From positions 1 to 32,102 of the forward strand of contig NZ_QRBZ01000034.1 of the NCBI RefSeq assembly GCF_009833085.1: 32,102 bases of DNA, in the 5' to 3' direction. The stretch is from Nitrosomonas oligotropha. GTDB taxonomy: Bacteria; Pseudomonadota; Gammaproteobacteria; Burkholderiales; Nitrosomonadaceae. Position numbers and translations under genes: made by a program. Shown here piece after piece: positions 1-6,703 of the stretch. The notes below the pieces were generated by a model. It saw only the letters and a program-made list of their open reading frames with translations. It did not search any database and was not told where the DNA came from. Position 1 is the first letter of the stretch; each line of letters begins with the position of its first letter.

Positions 1-248
1 AATCCATGCAAGAACAAGCGCATGCATTAGCGCAAGCGATAAACACGTTCAAATTATCGCAAGCGCACTCAGGAACACCGGCGGTGATTAAAAGAAGCAA
101 CCGTCCCGCCACTGTAGCCAAACTGCCGAATCGCGGCCCTGCGCGGAAGAAACCCGCGGTGAGATCCTTAGCCAACACCGAAGCGGAACCGGCTCAACCC
201 CGCAAGGTTGCCGCTGGTGGTGGCGGTGAGGATTGGGAAGAGTTCTAA
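1..248 (+). CDS. Methyl-accepting chemotaxis protein, C-terminal end (5' truncated)
   Basis: This is the last ~82 codons of a gene entering from the left edge; the frame is open to the window start, so the ATG at 6 is probably internal. The segment AHALAQAINTFKL resembles the end of the chemoreceptor signalling helix. It is followed by a flexible linker rich in Pro, Lys and Arg, then Gly-rich sequence, and the protein ends in DWEEF. Chemoreceptors commonly end in a flexible linker plus an NWETF-like pentapeptide that tethers the CheR methyltransferase and CheB methylesterase; DWEEF fits that pattern. Ligand and sensor domains are outside the window. A strong terminator follows 33 bp after the stop. 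The family call rests only on the tail. Confidence 0.7.
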   Translation, partial: SMQEQAHALAQAINTFKLSQAHSGTPAVIKRSNRPATVAKLPNRGPARKKPAVRSLANTEAEPAQPRKVAAGGGGEDWEEF

Positions 249-280
249 TCTTCCGGGTAGTCTTAAAGTGAGTTAGAACA

Positions 281-319
281 AAGAGCGTTACCGGGTTTGA
301 TTAAAGGTAACGCTCTTTT
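281..319 (+). terminator. Rho-independent terminator of the chemoreceptor gene
   Basis: A perfect 12-bp stem (AAGAGCGTTACC at 281-292 pairing with 306-317) encloses a 13-nt loop and is followed by a short T run. It lies 33 bp after the stop of the chemoreceptor fragment, so it ends that transcript. Confidence 0.85.
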
Positions 320-711
320 AGTTGTAGTAATGAATCTTTCTGTGTTGCCTGTCCGGTTCTTTCCTTCTGCTGCAATTCTTGAATTACCCCACCCGAGCTT
401 GGTATACAGCTAAACCGGCCGTCTGATTCCAATAGGTGCGAATCGAGATAATCATTGATGGTAGAATGCGCAACGATGATCGCTTGAGTGATCCCGCAAG
501 TTGCACGTGAAATATTTTTTAACCCTATCATGATGCTGTCAGTTCGGTCGTTGCCGCCGCATCGAGCGATGTGATCCAGACGGGCCGGACTCCTTAAGAT
601 CGCATAAAACAAGCTATTGGCTTCTGTTTTCCAAATCCGCACCGGTTCCGGTGCACGCAGCAGCTTTTTACACTACTATTGATTCCCTTATCCAAGAAGC
701 GCGATTTTCCA
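320..711. other. Intergenic stretch with a doubtful minus-strand frame
   Basis: About 390 bp separate the terminator from hflX. A minus-strand frame of 113 codons (GTG at 642, stop at 301) fills most of it, but it has no recognisable domain, no good ribosome site, and its 3' end runs through the terminator hairpin. It may be a decayed gene or chance. The plus-strand hflX promoter must lie here; I see no convincing -35/-10 pair. Confidence 0.35.
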
Positions 712-2058
712 ATGTCCATAGAAATCAAAGAAAAACCCAAGTTTGCTGTCGCGGCGGCGGTTCAATTGCCGAATGTCAGCGATATCGAGTTCGAATCGTC
801 GCTGACCGAGCTGCGTGAACTCGCAAAGACACTGGGTTACACAGTCGTCAACACGTTCGTGCAAAAACGCGCCAGCTTCGACACGACTGCGTACCTGGGC
901 GTTGGCAAGCGCGAGGAAATCCGCTGCTACGTGCACAACGATTCCGGATCGGATGAATTTGAGGAAACGGCCATCCGTCCCGATGACTACGACATCAGCG
1001 CTCTCCTGGTCGATCACGAAATCTCGCCGTCGCAGGCGCGTAACCTTGAGAACGAGGTCGGTTGCGAAGTGATGGACCGCACCATGGTGATTCTTGAAAT
1101 TTTTCACCGCAACGCCCGTTCCCGTGCGGCGCGCGCCCAGGTGGAAATTGCCCGTCTCGGTTACATGGCGCCGCGTCTGCGCGAAGCCGCCAAGCTTGCC
1201 GGGCCGCAAGGGCGGCAACGCAGCGGCACCGGCGGGCGCGGCGCGGGCGAATCGCACACCGAATTGGACCGGCGCAAGATCCGCGACCGTATCGCCGAGC
1301 TGCAACAGGAAATTGTCGCGCTGGAAGCCGAACGCAAGATCCAGCGCGCGCGGCGGCAAGAGCGCCAGGGACTTGCCAGCGTCGCGCTGGTCGGTTATAC
1401 CAATGCCGGTAAATCGACCTTGATGCGCGCACTTACCGGCAGCGAGGTGCTGGTCGCCAACAAACTCTTCGCCACGCTCGATACCACGGTGCGGGCGCTG
1501 CACCCGGAAAGCATCCCGCGCGTGCTCGTCAGCGACACGGTCGGCTTCATCAAGAACCTGCCGCACGGGCTGGTCGCCTCGTTCAAATCCACGCTGGACG
1601 AAGCGCTCGATGCATCCTTGCTGCTCCACGTCATCGATGCCAGCGACCCCGGATTTGAGCGCCAGCTCGAAGTTACCCAGCACGTGCTTGAAGAAATCGG
1701 CGCGCATGACGTGCCGCGTATCCGCGTATTCAACAAGATCGATCATGTGGGCGATGTAACGGCGCAAGCCGAATGCGAAACTGCCTTACGCACTCGCTAT
1801 CCGGATTGCATCGTGATGAGTGCACGTAGGCCCGACGATGTTGCGAAACTGCGCCTGAAAATCCTCGAATTCTTTCAGCAGAATCTGGTTGAAGCCGAGC
1901 TTTTCCTGCCTTGGTCGGTGCAGCAGCTACGCGGCGCGATCTACACGAATTGCCAGGTGCTGGCGGAGCACTCGGATAATGAAGGCACTTTTTTCCGGGT
2001 TCGCAGCGAATCCGCCACCATCGAGAATCTGCGCGAGCAATTTAGCCGCGCATCATGA
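712..2058 (+). CDS. hflX: GTPase HflX
   Basis: HflX is a ribosome-associated GTPase that binds the 50S subunit and splits stalled or stress-arrested 70S ribosomes. The 448-residue protein has the HflX N-terminal domain (about 15-190), an Arg/Glu-rich helical linker (about 185-225), and a G domain with G1 GYTNAGKST from residue 228, a TLDTT switch, G3 DTVGF at 275, G4 NKID at 341 and a G5 SA near 369. A C-terminal tail of about 75 residues follows. I chose ATG 712; a TTG at 679 would add 11 residues. In many proteobacteria hflX follows hfq; here it stands alone after a chemoreceptor gene. The long frames on the opposite strand are shadows of its GC-rich codons. Confidence 0.95.
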   Translation: MSIEIKEKPKFAVAAAVQLPNVSDIEFESSLTELRELAKTLGYTVVNTFVQKRASFDTTAYLGVGKREEIRCYVHNDSGSDEFEETAIRPDDYDISALLVDHEISPSQARNLENEVGCEVMDRTMVILEIFHRNARSRAARAQVEIARLGYMAPRLREAAKLAGPQGRQRSGTGGRGAGESHTELDRRKIRDRIAELQQEIVALEAERKIQRARRQERQGLASVALVGYTNAGKSTLMRALTGSEVLVANKLFATLDTTVRALHPESIPRVLVSDTVGFIKNLPHGLVASFKSTLDEALDASLLLHVIDASDPGFERQLEVTQHVLEEIGAHDVPRIRVFNKIDHVGDVTAQAECETALRTRYPDCIVMSARRPDDVAKLRLKILEFFQQNLVEAELFLPWSVQQLRGAIYTNCQVLAEHSDNEGTFFRVRSESATIENLREQFSRAS

Positions 2059-2122
2059 GTTCTGCGTCTTGTGCAATTCCGTGACAGGAAAGGCACGGAT
2101 TTTTCTTATCCGGTCGAGCAGC

Positions 2123-2740
2123 TTATTCGCTTAACTCGCTTTCGCGTGCAATGCGCGCGAGGTCGAGCAAATTATTGGCGCCGGTCTTTTGCATGATCTT
2201 GGATTTGTGGATCTCTACCGTGCGATAGCTGATGCCCAGATAAGAGCCGATTTCCTTGTTGGAATGTCCTTGCACCGCGAGGAGCATGACTTCCCGTTCA
2301 CGCCGGGTGAGCTTGATCAGGCATGAGGTTATTTCCCGGTTCTGCGTGGCGTCACTTAATCGTTTTTTGGCTTCGGTAAACGCAGCGCGCACGCAGATCA
2401 AGAGTTTTTCCCGGATCACCGGTTTGGTCAGAAAATCGATCGCACCGCCTTTGATCGCCCTGACACTCATGGGAATGTCGCCATGCCCGGTAAGAAAAAT
2501 GACCGGCAGCAAAATCTTACGCCAAGCGAGTTCTTCCTGGAGTTGCAAACCGTCCATTCCGGGCATTTTTACGTCAATGATGACACAGCCGAAAAAATTG
2601 GGCTGGTAAGTGTTCAGAAAGGTTTTTGCGTTCTCGAAGGATTGCACGCGCATACCGGCTTGTTCGATCATCAGCGTGAGGGAATCGCGCACGGCTGCAT
2701 CGTCGTCTACGATAAAAACGGTGGGTTCCTGCATGATCAT
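2123..2740 (-). CDS. FixJ-family two-component response regulator
   Basis: The 205-residue protein is a DNA-binding response regulator. The receiver domain (1-120) has the acidic cluster DDD at 12-14, phospho-acceptor D56 in IIDVKMPGMDG, T84 and K106. The C-terminal LuxR/FixJ helix-turn-helix (about 143-200) contains LTRREREVMLLAVQG and NKEIGSYLGISYRTVEIHKSKIMQK. It overlaps the upstream kinase gene by 4 bp (ATGA), so the two are translationally coupled and almost certainly partners. FixJ relatives bind partly palindromic sites. Candidate sites are described at 4319-4340 and 6578-6599, which would make the sbtA operon and the porin its targets; that link is inference. The signal is unknown, and the fixLJ name is not assigned because orthology cannot be shown here. 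Confidence 0.9.
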   Translation of the reverse strand: MIMQEPTVFIVDDDAAVRDSLTLMIEQAGMRVQSFENAKTFLNTYQPNFFGCVIIDVKMPGMDGLQLQEELAWRKILLPVIFLTGHGDIPMSVRAIKGGAIDFLTKPVIREKLLICVRAAFTEAKKRLSDATQNREITSCLIKLTRREREVMLLAVQGHSNKEIGSYLGISYRTVEIHKSKIMQKTGANNLLDLARIARESELSE

Positions 2741-4233
2741 GGTCCAAAGGGGAGGGTGAAATGGAATTTTGCGCCTGTTTCTGCATCGGAATCAACCCAG
2801 AGTTGACCGCCGTTATCCTCGATCAACGCACGGCTGATCGAAAGACCCATACCGATGCCGGATGGTTTGGTGGTAAAAAAAGGCTCAAATATGCGTTTTG
2901 CTACCACTGGATCAAATCCCGGGCCGTTATCCTGCACGATCACGACGGCGACATCCTTATCGTTGACAGTCTGCAGCGCGGTGGTGATCGTCAGTACCGG
3001 AAAATCGGTGTTGCGCATTGCTTCAATCGCATTTCTAAAGAGATTGACCAGAACTTTCTGTATCTGCGTGCGGTTACACTGGACAGCCGGGAGATTCTGC
3101 TGCAAATGCAGTATCGGGTGAAATCTTCCGTAGCCGTCATTGTATACAATGCTCAGCGCGCCATGAATGACATCGGTCAGATTCGACCGCTCGGTCACCA
3201 ATTCGCCTTTCTGCAGAAAAGCCAGCAGTTCGTGCAAGCTGCGTCCTGCTCGCTGGGCTTGTTCCACACAACCTTCCAACGCGCGCTTTAAATTGTCCGG
3301 GCTGAAACTGCCGTTGTGCAGCGCGTGCAGCACCACTTCGCTGTAGGCGGAGATTGCCGCCAGCGGTTGATTGAGTTCATGCGCGATTGCGGAAGCCGTG
3401 CGCGCCGCCACTTGCTGCTTAAGAATATTTTCGGTTTCGTTGCGGTGCACTTGCAGTTTTTTCTGAATGTTTTTCTGCTCGGTAACGTCACGTGTAACGC
3501 CGATCAGGCGGTGCGGGTATCCGCCTTCAAAATATACCCGGCCCCTGGCGGATATCCAGCGTTCAACGCCGTTAATGGGGTTGATAATGCGGTACTGCGC
3601 TTTGAATTCGCCATTGCTGTTGGGGTCCATCGCTTTATCGATAGCCGCCTGCCGGGCTTCACGATCTTCCGGATGTATTGCAGCGACGAATTCCTCGTAA
3701 CTGACGGTTTTCTCGGAATGCTTGCCCCAAAGCTTGCGCATTTGCCGGTCCCAATAAATGATATTGCGCTTGAAGTCGTAGTCAAAAATACCCAAACCGG
3801 CTGCTTGCTTGGCCAAACGCAGGCGTTCCTCGCTGGAGCGCAGCGCTTCTTCGGTATCGAGACGCCGGTTAGCGATGGTGAATAGGATGAGGATGAAAAG
3901 CTGCTGTCCCGTTTTGATGGGACTGAGACTGATATCCAGCAATATCTCTTTGCCATCGCGGTTTAATGCGATCAATTCATTGCCGACGCTCATGGAGCGC
4001 TTTACCGGCCGGTTCAGGAACAGCCGCTGATAGTAGCGGTACTGTTTGCGATAGCGGGGGGCGATCAGCATTTCGATGGCCAGCCCTTTCATCTCATCTG
4101 CGCTGTAACCCAGCAGTTGTTGCGCTGTCGGATTGGACAAGACGATATGTCCCGTGTTTTCGGTCAACAGCATTGCATCCGCCGCTGCATCGAACACTGT
4201 CCGGAAACTCAAGCCTCTTACTGCGCTATTCAC
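2737..4233 (-). CDS. Soluble PAS-domain sensor histidine kinase (FixL-like)
   Basis: About 498 residues with two PAS domains (about 10-125 and 135-260, the second ending GVTRDVTEQK), a short coiled coil, a HisKA domain with phospho-acceptor H285 in AIAHELNQPLAAI, and a HATPase_c domain with the N box (NLFRNAIEAM), DNGPGFDP and GIGMGLSISR. There is no membrane segment, so sensing is cytoplasmic. The HELNQPL H-box is typical of FixL/DctB-type kinases. I chose GTG 4233 because AGGA lies 7 nt upstream; a TTG at 4296 is in frame but has a poorly spaced site. The kinase is cotranscribed with the overlapping FixJ-type regulator and divergent from the sbtA unit. Whether a PAS domain binds haem, flavin or a metabolite cannot be read from the sequence. 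Confidence 0.88.
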   Translation of the reverse strand: MNSAVRGLSFRTVFDAAADAMLLTENTGHIVLSNPTAQQLLGYSADEMKGLAIEMLIAPRYRKQYRYYQRLFLNRPVKRSMSVGNELIALNRDGKEILLDISLSPIKTGQQLFILILFTIANRRLDTEEALRSSEERLRLAKQAAGLGIFDYDFKRNIIYWDRQMRKLWGKHSEKTVSYEEFVAAIHPEDREARQAAIDKAMDPNSNGEFKAQYRIINPINGVERWISARGRVYFEGGYPHRLIGVTRDVTEQKNIQKKLQVHRNETENILKQQVAARTASAIAHELNQPLAAISAYSEVVLHALHNGSFSPDNLKRALEGCVEQAQRAGRSLHELLAFLQKGELVTERSNLTDVIHGALSIVYNDGYGRFHPILHLQQNLPAVQCNRTQIQKVLVNLFRNAIEAMRNTDFPVLTITTALQTVNDKDVAVVIVQDNGPGFDPVVAKRIFEPFFTTKPSGIGMGLSISRALIEDNGGQLWVDSDAETGAKFHFTLPFGP

Positions 4234-4318
4234 ATTATTTTCCTGCTGTTGAATTCGGGTTCGTACCGCGCTAAAGCTTACGATAAAAACCTGCAATTTC
4301 CTATCAATTTATTGATAT

Positions 4319-4340
4319 GTAAGGGGTTGCCCTTACGTGT
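4319..4340 (+). promoter_or_regulatory. Candidate operator upstream of the sbtA operon (dyad, copy 1)
   Basis: A perfect 7-bp inverted repeat, GTAAGGG (4319-4325) and CCCTTAC (4330-4336), is separated by 4 nt and followed by GTGT. It sits in the ~320-bp gene-free stretch (4234-4554) between the divergent kinase gene and the small gene before sbtA. A related 22-bp sequence occurs at 6578-6599 before the porin, in the same orientation, with 17 of 22 positions identical. The adjacent FixJ-type regulator is the obvious candidate binder. Apart from this dyad I see no clear promoter in the stretch. Confidence 0.5.
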
Positions 4341-4554
4341 CAGCACGAATATTGCCCCCAGTTTTTCTCTTGTAGGATTTGCCGGGTAGGGAATATGACG
4401 CGAGTTTGCCCACCACTTCATTCGGTTGGTATCGCTTAAGTTTGCTGGTGGGCTATTTTTCAATCGTGCGGATTATTGGAGGCATTGACCGCATCCGGCA
4501 GCGTGTTGTTTTCACTACGTGATATTAAACCTTTTAACTGTTTGGAGAAACGAA

Positions 4555-4728
4555 ATGAGTAGAAAAATAATAGCTTACGGACTTGTTCTGGCTACGCTAT
4601 CCCTATTGCCGGGCGGAATATTCGCTGCCGGGCAAGTGCTGGCGGGCTGTAAAGAGGATCCGGTCAAAGCTAAAACAAGTCCCGATACGATACTCCCGGA
4701 TGTAACACGTAGAATCTCCCTCGTTTAA
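4555..4728 (+). CDS. Small secreted or membrane peptide preceding sbtA
   Basis: A 57-residue protein. The ATG at 4555 follows GGAGA at about 8 nt; an in-frame ATG at 4519 is less well placed. Residues 2-23 are a short basic stretch (SRKK-like) plus a hydrophobic core (LVLATLSLLPGGIFAAG), a signal peptide or single membrane anchor. About 30 mostly polar residues follow, with one cysteine in AGCKEDP. I recognise no family. The stop is 28 bp before the sbtA ATG with no terminator between, so the two share a transcript. It may be an SbtA accessory microprotein, a periplasmic peptide or a translational leader; none is shown. Confidence 0.6.
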   Translation: MSRKIIAYGLVLATLSLLPGGIFAAGQVLAGCKEDPVKAKTSPDTILPDVTRRISLV

Positions 4729-4756
4729 TAACTATTCGTATAAGAGGAGTGTAACC

Positions 4757-5749
4757 ATGTCTCTGTCCAGTCTTCTCGTACCGGCGATACTTTTTTTCGC
4801 GCTCGGTATGTTTGCTTGCCTCATCAAATCGGATCTGAAATTTCCACCCGATATGCACAAGATGATCGTTATTTATTTGCTGATCGGTATCGGACTTCAT
4901 GGCGGCAAGGCGCTTGCCGGATCCGATATGGGATCCGCGCTTCCCGCCGTATGGGCAGCGCTTGCGTTTGGCTGCGGACTGCCTATCGTGGCCTATATTA
5001 TTTTGCGGGCGCTGGGAAAAATCGATCCGCTCAATGCCGCGGCCATTTCCGCGCACTATGGCTCGGTCAGCGCGGGAACCTATATGACGGCGGTCGCGTT
5101 CCTGGGGGGCATCGGCGTGACGTATGAAGCCTATCCCGTGATCATGCTGGCGATCATGGAATCGCCCGCCATCATGATCGGTTTGGTGCTGGCCGGTTAT
5201 TCCCGGAAAATTCTGGGTGGAGCCACCAAAGCCGACAAAGGAATGTATAAACATCTGATCATCGAAGCCTTTACCAACGGTAGTATTCTGTTGTTGTTCG
5301 GTTCGATGGCGATCGGCTGGGTAGTTTCCGATCCGAGCTACAAGAAAATTGAACCGTTCTTTGAACTCATCTTCATGGGTGCACTGTGTATATTCCTATG
5401 CGATATGGGCATGGAAGCCGGAAAGCGGTTGTCGGAATTTAAAACCGTCGGTGTTTTCCTGGTGGGTTTTGGCATTGCCATGCCTTTAATCGGTGCGGTA
5501 TGCGGATTGTTCGTCGGTCACTTCCTCCTGGGGTATTCAATCGGTGGCATTACGCTGGTAACCGTACTCGCAGCCAGTTGCTCCTATATCGCGGTGCCCC
5601 CGGCAATGCGGCTTGCGATCCCGGAGGCGAATCCATCATTTTATCTGACGCTGTCGCTCGGGGTGACTTTCCCATTCAACGTGGTAGTGGGTATTCCTAT
5701 GTACTATGCGGCTGCCCAGTACTTGCACGAGACTTATTATCCGTGGTGA
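4757..5749 (+). CDS. sbtA: SbtA-type sodium-dependent bicarbonate permease
   Basis: The 330-residue inner-membrane protein has about ten hydrophobic segments and the conserved SbtA signatures AISAHYGSVSAGTYM (about 95-110) and IMESPAIMIG (about 134-143), which belong to the two pseudo-symmetric transport halves. Characterised cyanobacterial SbtA imports bicarbonate with sodium at high affinity and is part of the carbon-concentrating system. This protein is somewhat shorter than cyanobacterial SbtA, mainly in the central cytoplasmic loop (KILGGATKADKG). AGAGGAG lies 8-14 nt upstream of the ATG. The PII-like partner follows after ~225 bp. In an autotrophic ammonia oxidiser it would feed carbon fixation; substrate is inferred from family. 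Confidence 0.92.
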   Translation: MSLSSLLVPAILFFALGMFACLIKSDLKFPPDMHKMIVIYLLIGIGLHGGKALAGSDMGSALPAVWAALAFGCGLPIVAYIILRALGKIDPLNAAAISAHYGSVSAGTYMTAVAFLGGIGVTYEAYPVIMLAIMESPAIMIGLVLAGYSRKILGGATKADKGMYKHLIIEAFTNGSILLLFGSMAIGWVVSDPSYKKIEPFFELIFMGALCIFLCDMGMEAGKRLSEFKTVGVFLVGFGIAMPLIGAVCGLFVGHFLLGYSIGGITLVTVLAASCSYIAVPPAMRLAIPEANPSFYLTLSLGVTFPFNVVVGIPMYYAAAQYLHETYYPW

Positions 5750-5804
5750 TGGACATTTCCGCCGCTGGTGTGGTTACGCAGGATTGAAAGCATAGTGGGT
5801 ATGG

Positions 5805-5832
5805 GGCAGCGATGCGATGATGAATCGCTGCC
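5805..5832 (+). other. Stem-loop between sbtA and sbtB
   Basis: A perfect 9-bp stem (GGCAGCGAT at 5805-5813 with ATCGCTGCC at 5824-5832) encloses 10 nt, 55 bp after the sbtA stop. No T run follows, so it is not a standard terminator. It could stabilise the sbtA 3' end, mark a processing site or partly attenuate sbtB. Confidence 0.5.
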
Positions 5833-5900
5833 TGCCACGATGCGGAATGTTGTAATCAAGAAAAGTACCGGCTGCATGGAATATGTCAGTGATTGAAATG

Positions 5901-5947
5901 ACTCAGGGTAGCCTCGGGAATTGATCCGGAATGTGCAGAACCTGAGT
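5901..5947 (+). other. Inverted repeat in the sbtB leader
   Basis: ACTCAGG at 5901-5907 can pair with CCTGAGT at 5941-5947, leaving a 33-nt loop that holds a smaller GC-rich inverted repeat. The right arm ends 26 nt before the sbtB start. It may be a leader structure or a protein-binding dyad; the arms are short and chance is possible. Confidence 0.3.
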
Positions 5948-5973
5948 ACGACATAAACAATTTTGGGAGAGAA

Positions 5974-6306
5974 ATGATGGTGTTAAGACCAGATATTTTA
6001 GTGACTATGAAACGCATCAAGATCGTCATTGACGAAAAGTCGCTGGATGAAATGCTGAAGCTGTTTCGGGATGCCGATGTGCGCGGCTACACAGTCATCA
6101 AAAGAGCAGGGGGGCTGGGTTCGACCGGTGAGCGCAATCCGGATGATTATGTGCTGGAAGAACACAATGCGGTGATGGTTCTCGCTTGTGAAGAAAGCCA
6201 GGCAGAAAAGGTCATTATGACGCTGCAACCGAAACTAAAGGACTTCGGCGGCATGTGCCTGATTTCCGATTGCCAATGGGTGCTAGGACCGGCCATTTCA
6301 TTTTAA
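5974..6306 (+). CDS. sbtB: SbtB-like PII-family regulator of the bicarbonate permease
   Basis: A 110-residue PII-like protein. SbtB trimers bind adenylyl nucleotides (cAMP, AMP, ADP, ATP) at subunit clefts and gate SbtA. The core reads MKRIKIVIDEKSL, then ADVRGYTVIKRAGGLGSTGER (T-loop entry, about 34-54), ending in CLISDCQWV. The C-terminus is LGPAISF and lacks the Cys-pair R-loop found in some cyanobacterial SbtB proteins, so that redox element is absent. GGGAGA lies just before tandem ATGs at 5974 and 5977; an internal ATG at 6007 is a third option and would remove a short N-terminal extension. It is the last gene before a strong terminator, and its position after sbtA supports the assignment. 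Confidence 0.88.
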   Translation: MMVLRPDILVTMKRIKIVIDEKSLDEMLKLFRDADVRGYTVIKRAGGLGSTGERNPDDYVLEEHNAVMVLACEESQAEKVIMTLQPKLKDFGGMCLISDCQWVLGPAISF

Positions 6307-6354
6307 CCGGATCACTATCACCGTCTGGACAGCTAGTCCTTGCGTCTCAAACCG

Positions 6355-6387
6355 AATCCCGGCTGTGATCAGCCGGGATTATTCATT
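6355..6387 (+). terminator. Terminator after sbtB
   Basis: A perfect 10-bp stem (AATCCCGGCT at 6355-6364 with AGCCGGGATT at 6371-6380) closes a 6-nt loop and is followed by a T-rich stretch. It lies ~50 bp after the sbtB stop and separates the sbtA-sbtB unit from the porin gene. Confidence 0.75.
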
Positions 6388-6577
6388 TCTGCCTACTCCT
6401 GGAATTTTAAAAAACTGCGCAATCGAGCGCGAGAGTGTGGCGCCGACTGGCTGTCGTATCCGGTCGAATGACGGCTTCCGAACCAGCTATCCCAGCATCT
6501 TTGCGTACATCCATGCTGTGCCGGATGTTGATTTTCATGCCATTGCTATCACTACGGAGTATCCAACCCTAAGGCGT

Positions 6578-6599
6578 ATAAGGGTTTACGCTTAGGTGT
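6578..6599 (+). promoter_or_regulatory. Candidate operator upstream of the porin gene (dyad, copy 2)
   Basis: This 22-bp sequence matches 17 of 22 positions of 4319-4340: both have TAAGGG, then TT, then CTTA followed by GTGT after one or two bases. It also sits inside a second inverted repeat, CCTAAGGCGTA (6569-6579) against TACGCTTAGG (6587-6596). It lies ~105 bp before the porin ATG, a plausible activator position. It is the only notable element in the gene-free stretch 6388-6703. Confidence 0.5.
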
Positions 6600-6703
6600 T
6601 CGCACGGATTTTTCAACTTGTTGTTCCCACGTAGTATTCAAAACAGCTGGACAGATTAGATCGCCGTTTTACTTGAGAAAACTACTAGAGGAGATATAAA
6701 AAC

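Noticed and set aside
301..642. Minus-strand 113-codon frame between the chemoreceptor fragment and hflX
   Set aside because: GTG start without a ribosome site, 3' end inside the terminator hairpin, no recognisable domain; kept only as a note on the intergenic stretch.
688..1767. Long minus-strand frame (359 codons) opposite hflX
   Set aside because: Complement shadow of GC-rich hflX codons; Arg/Gly-rich translation without a domain, while hflX has all G motifs.
4278..4463. Minus-strand 61-codon frame upstream of the PAS kinase
   Set aside because: Covers the operator-like dyad and overlaps the kinase N-terminal frame; no domain or ribosome site.
6365..6595. Plus-strand 76-codon frame between sbtB and the porin
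   Set aside because: Its start lies in the terminator loop, it runs through the candidate operator, and its translation resembles no protein.
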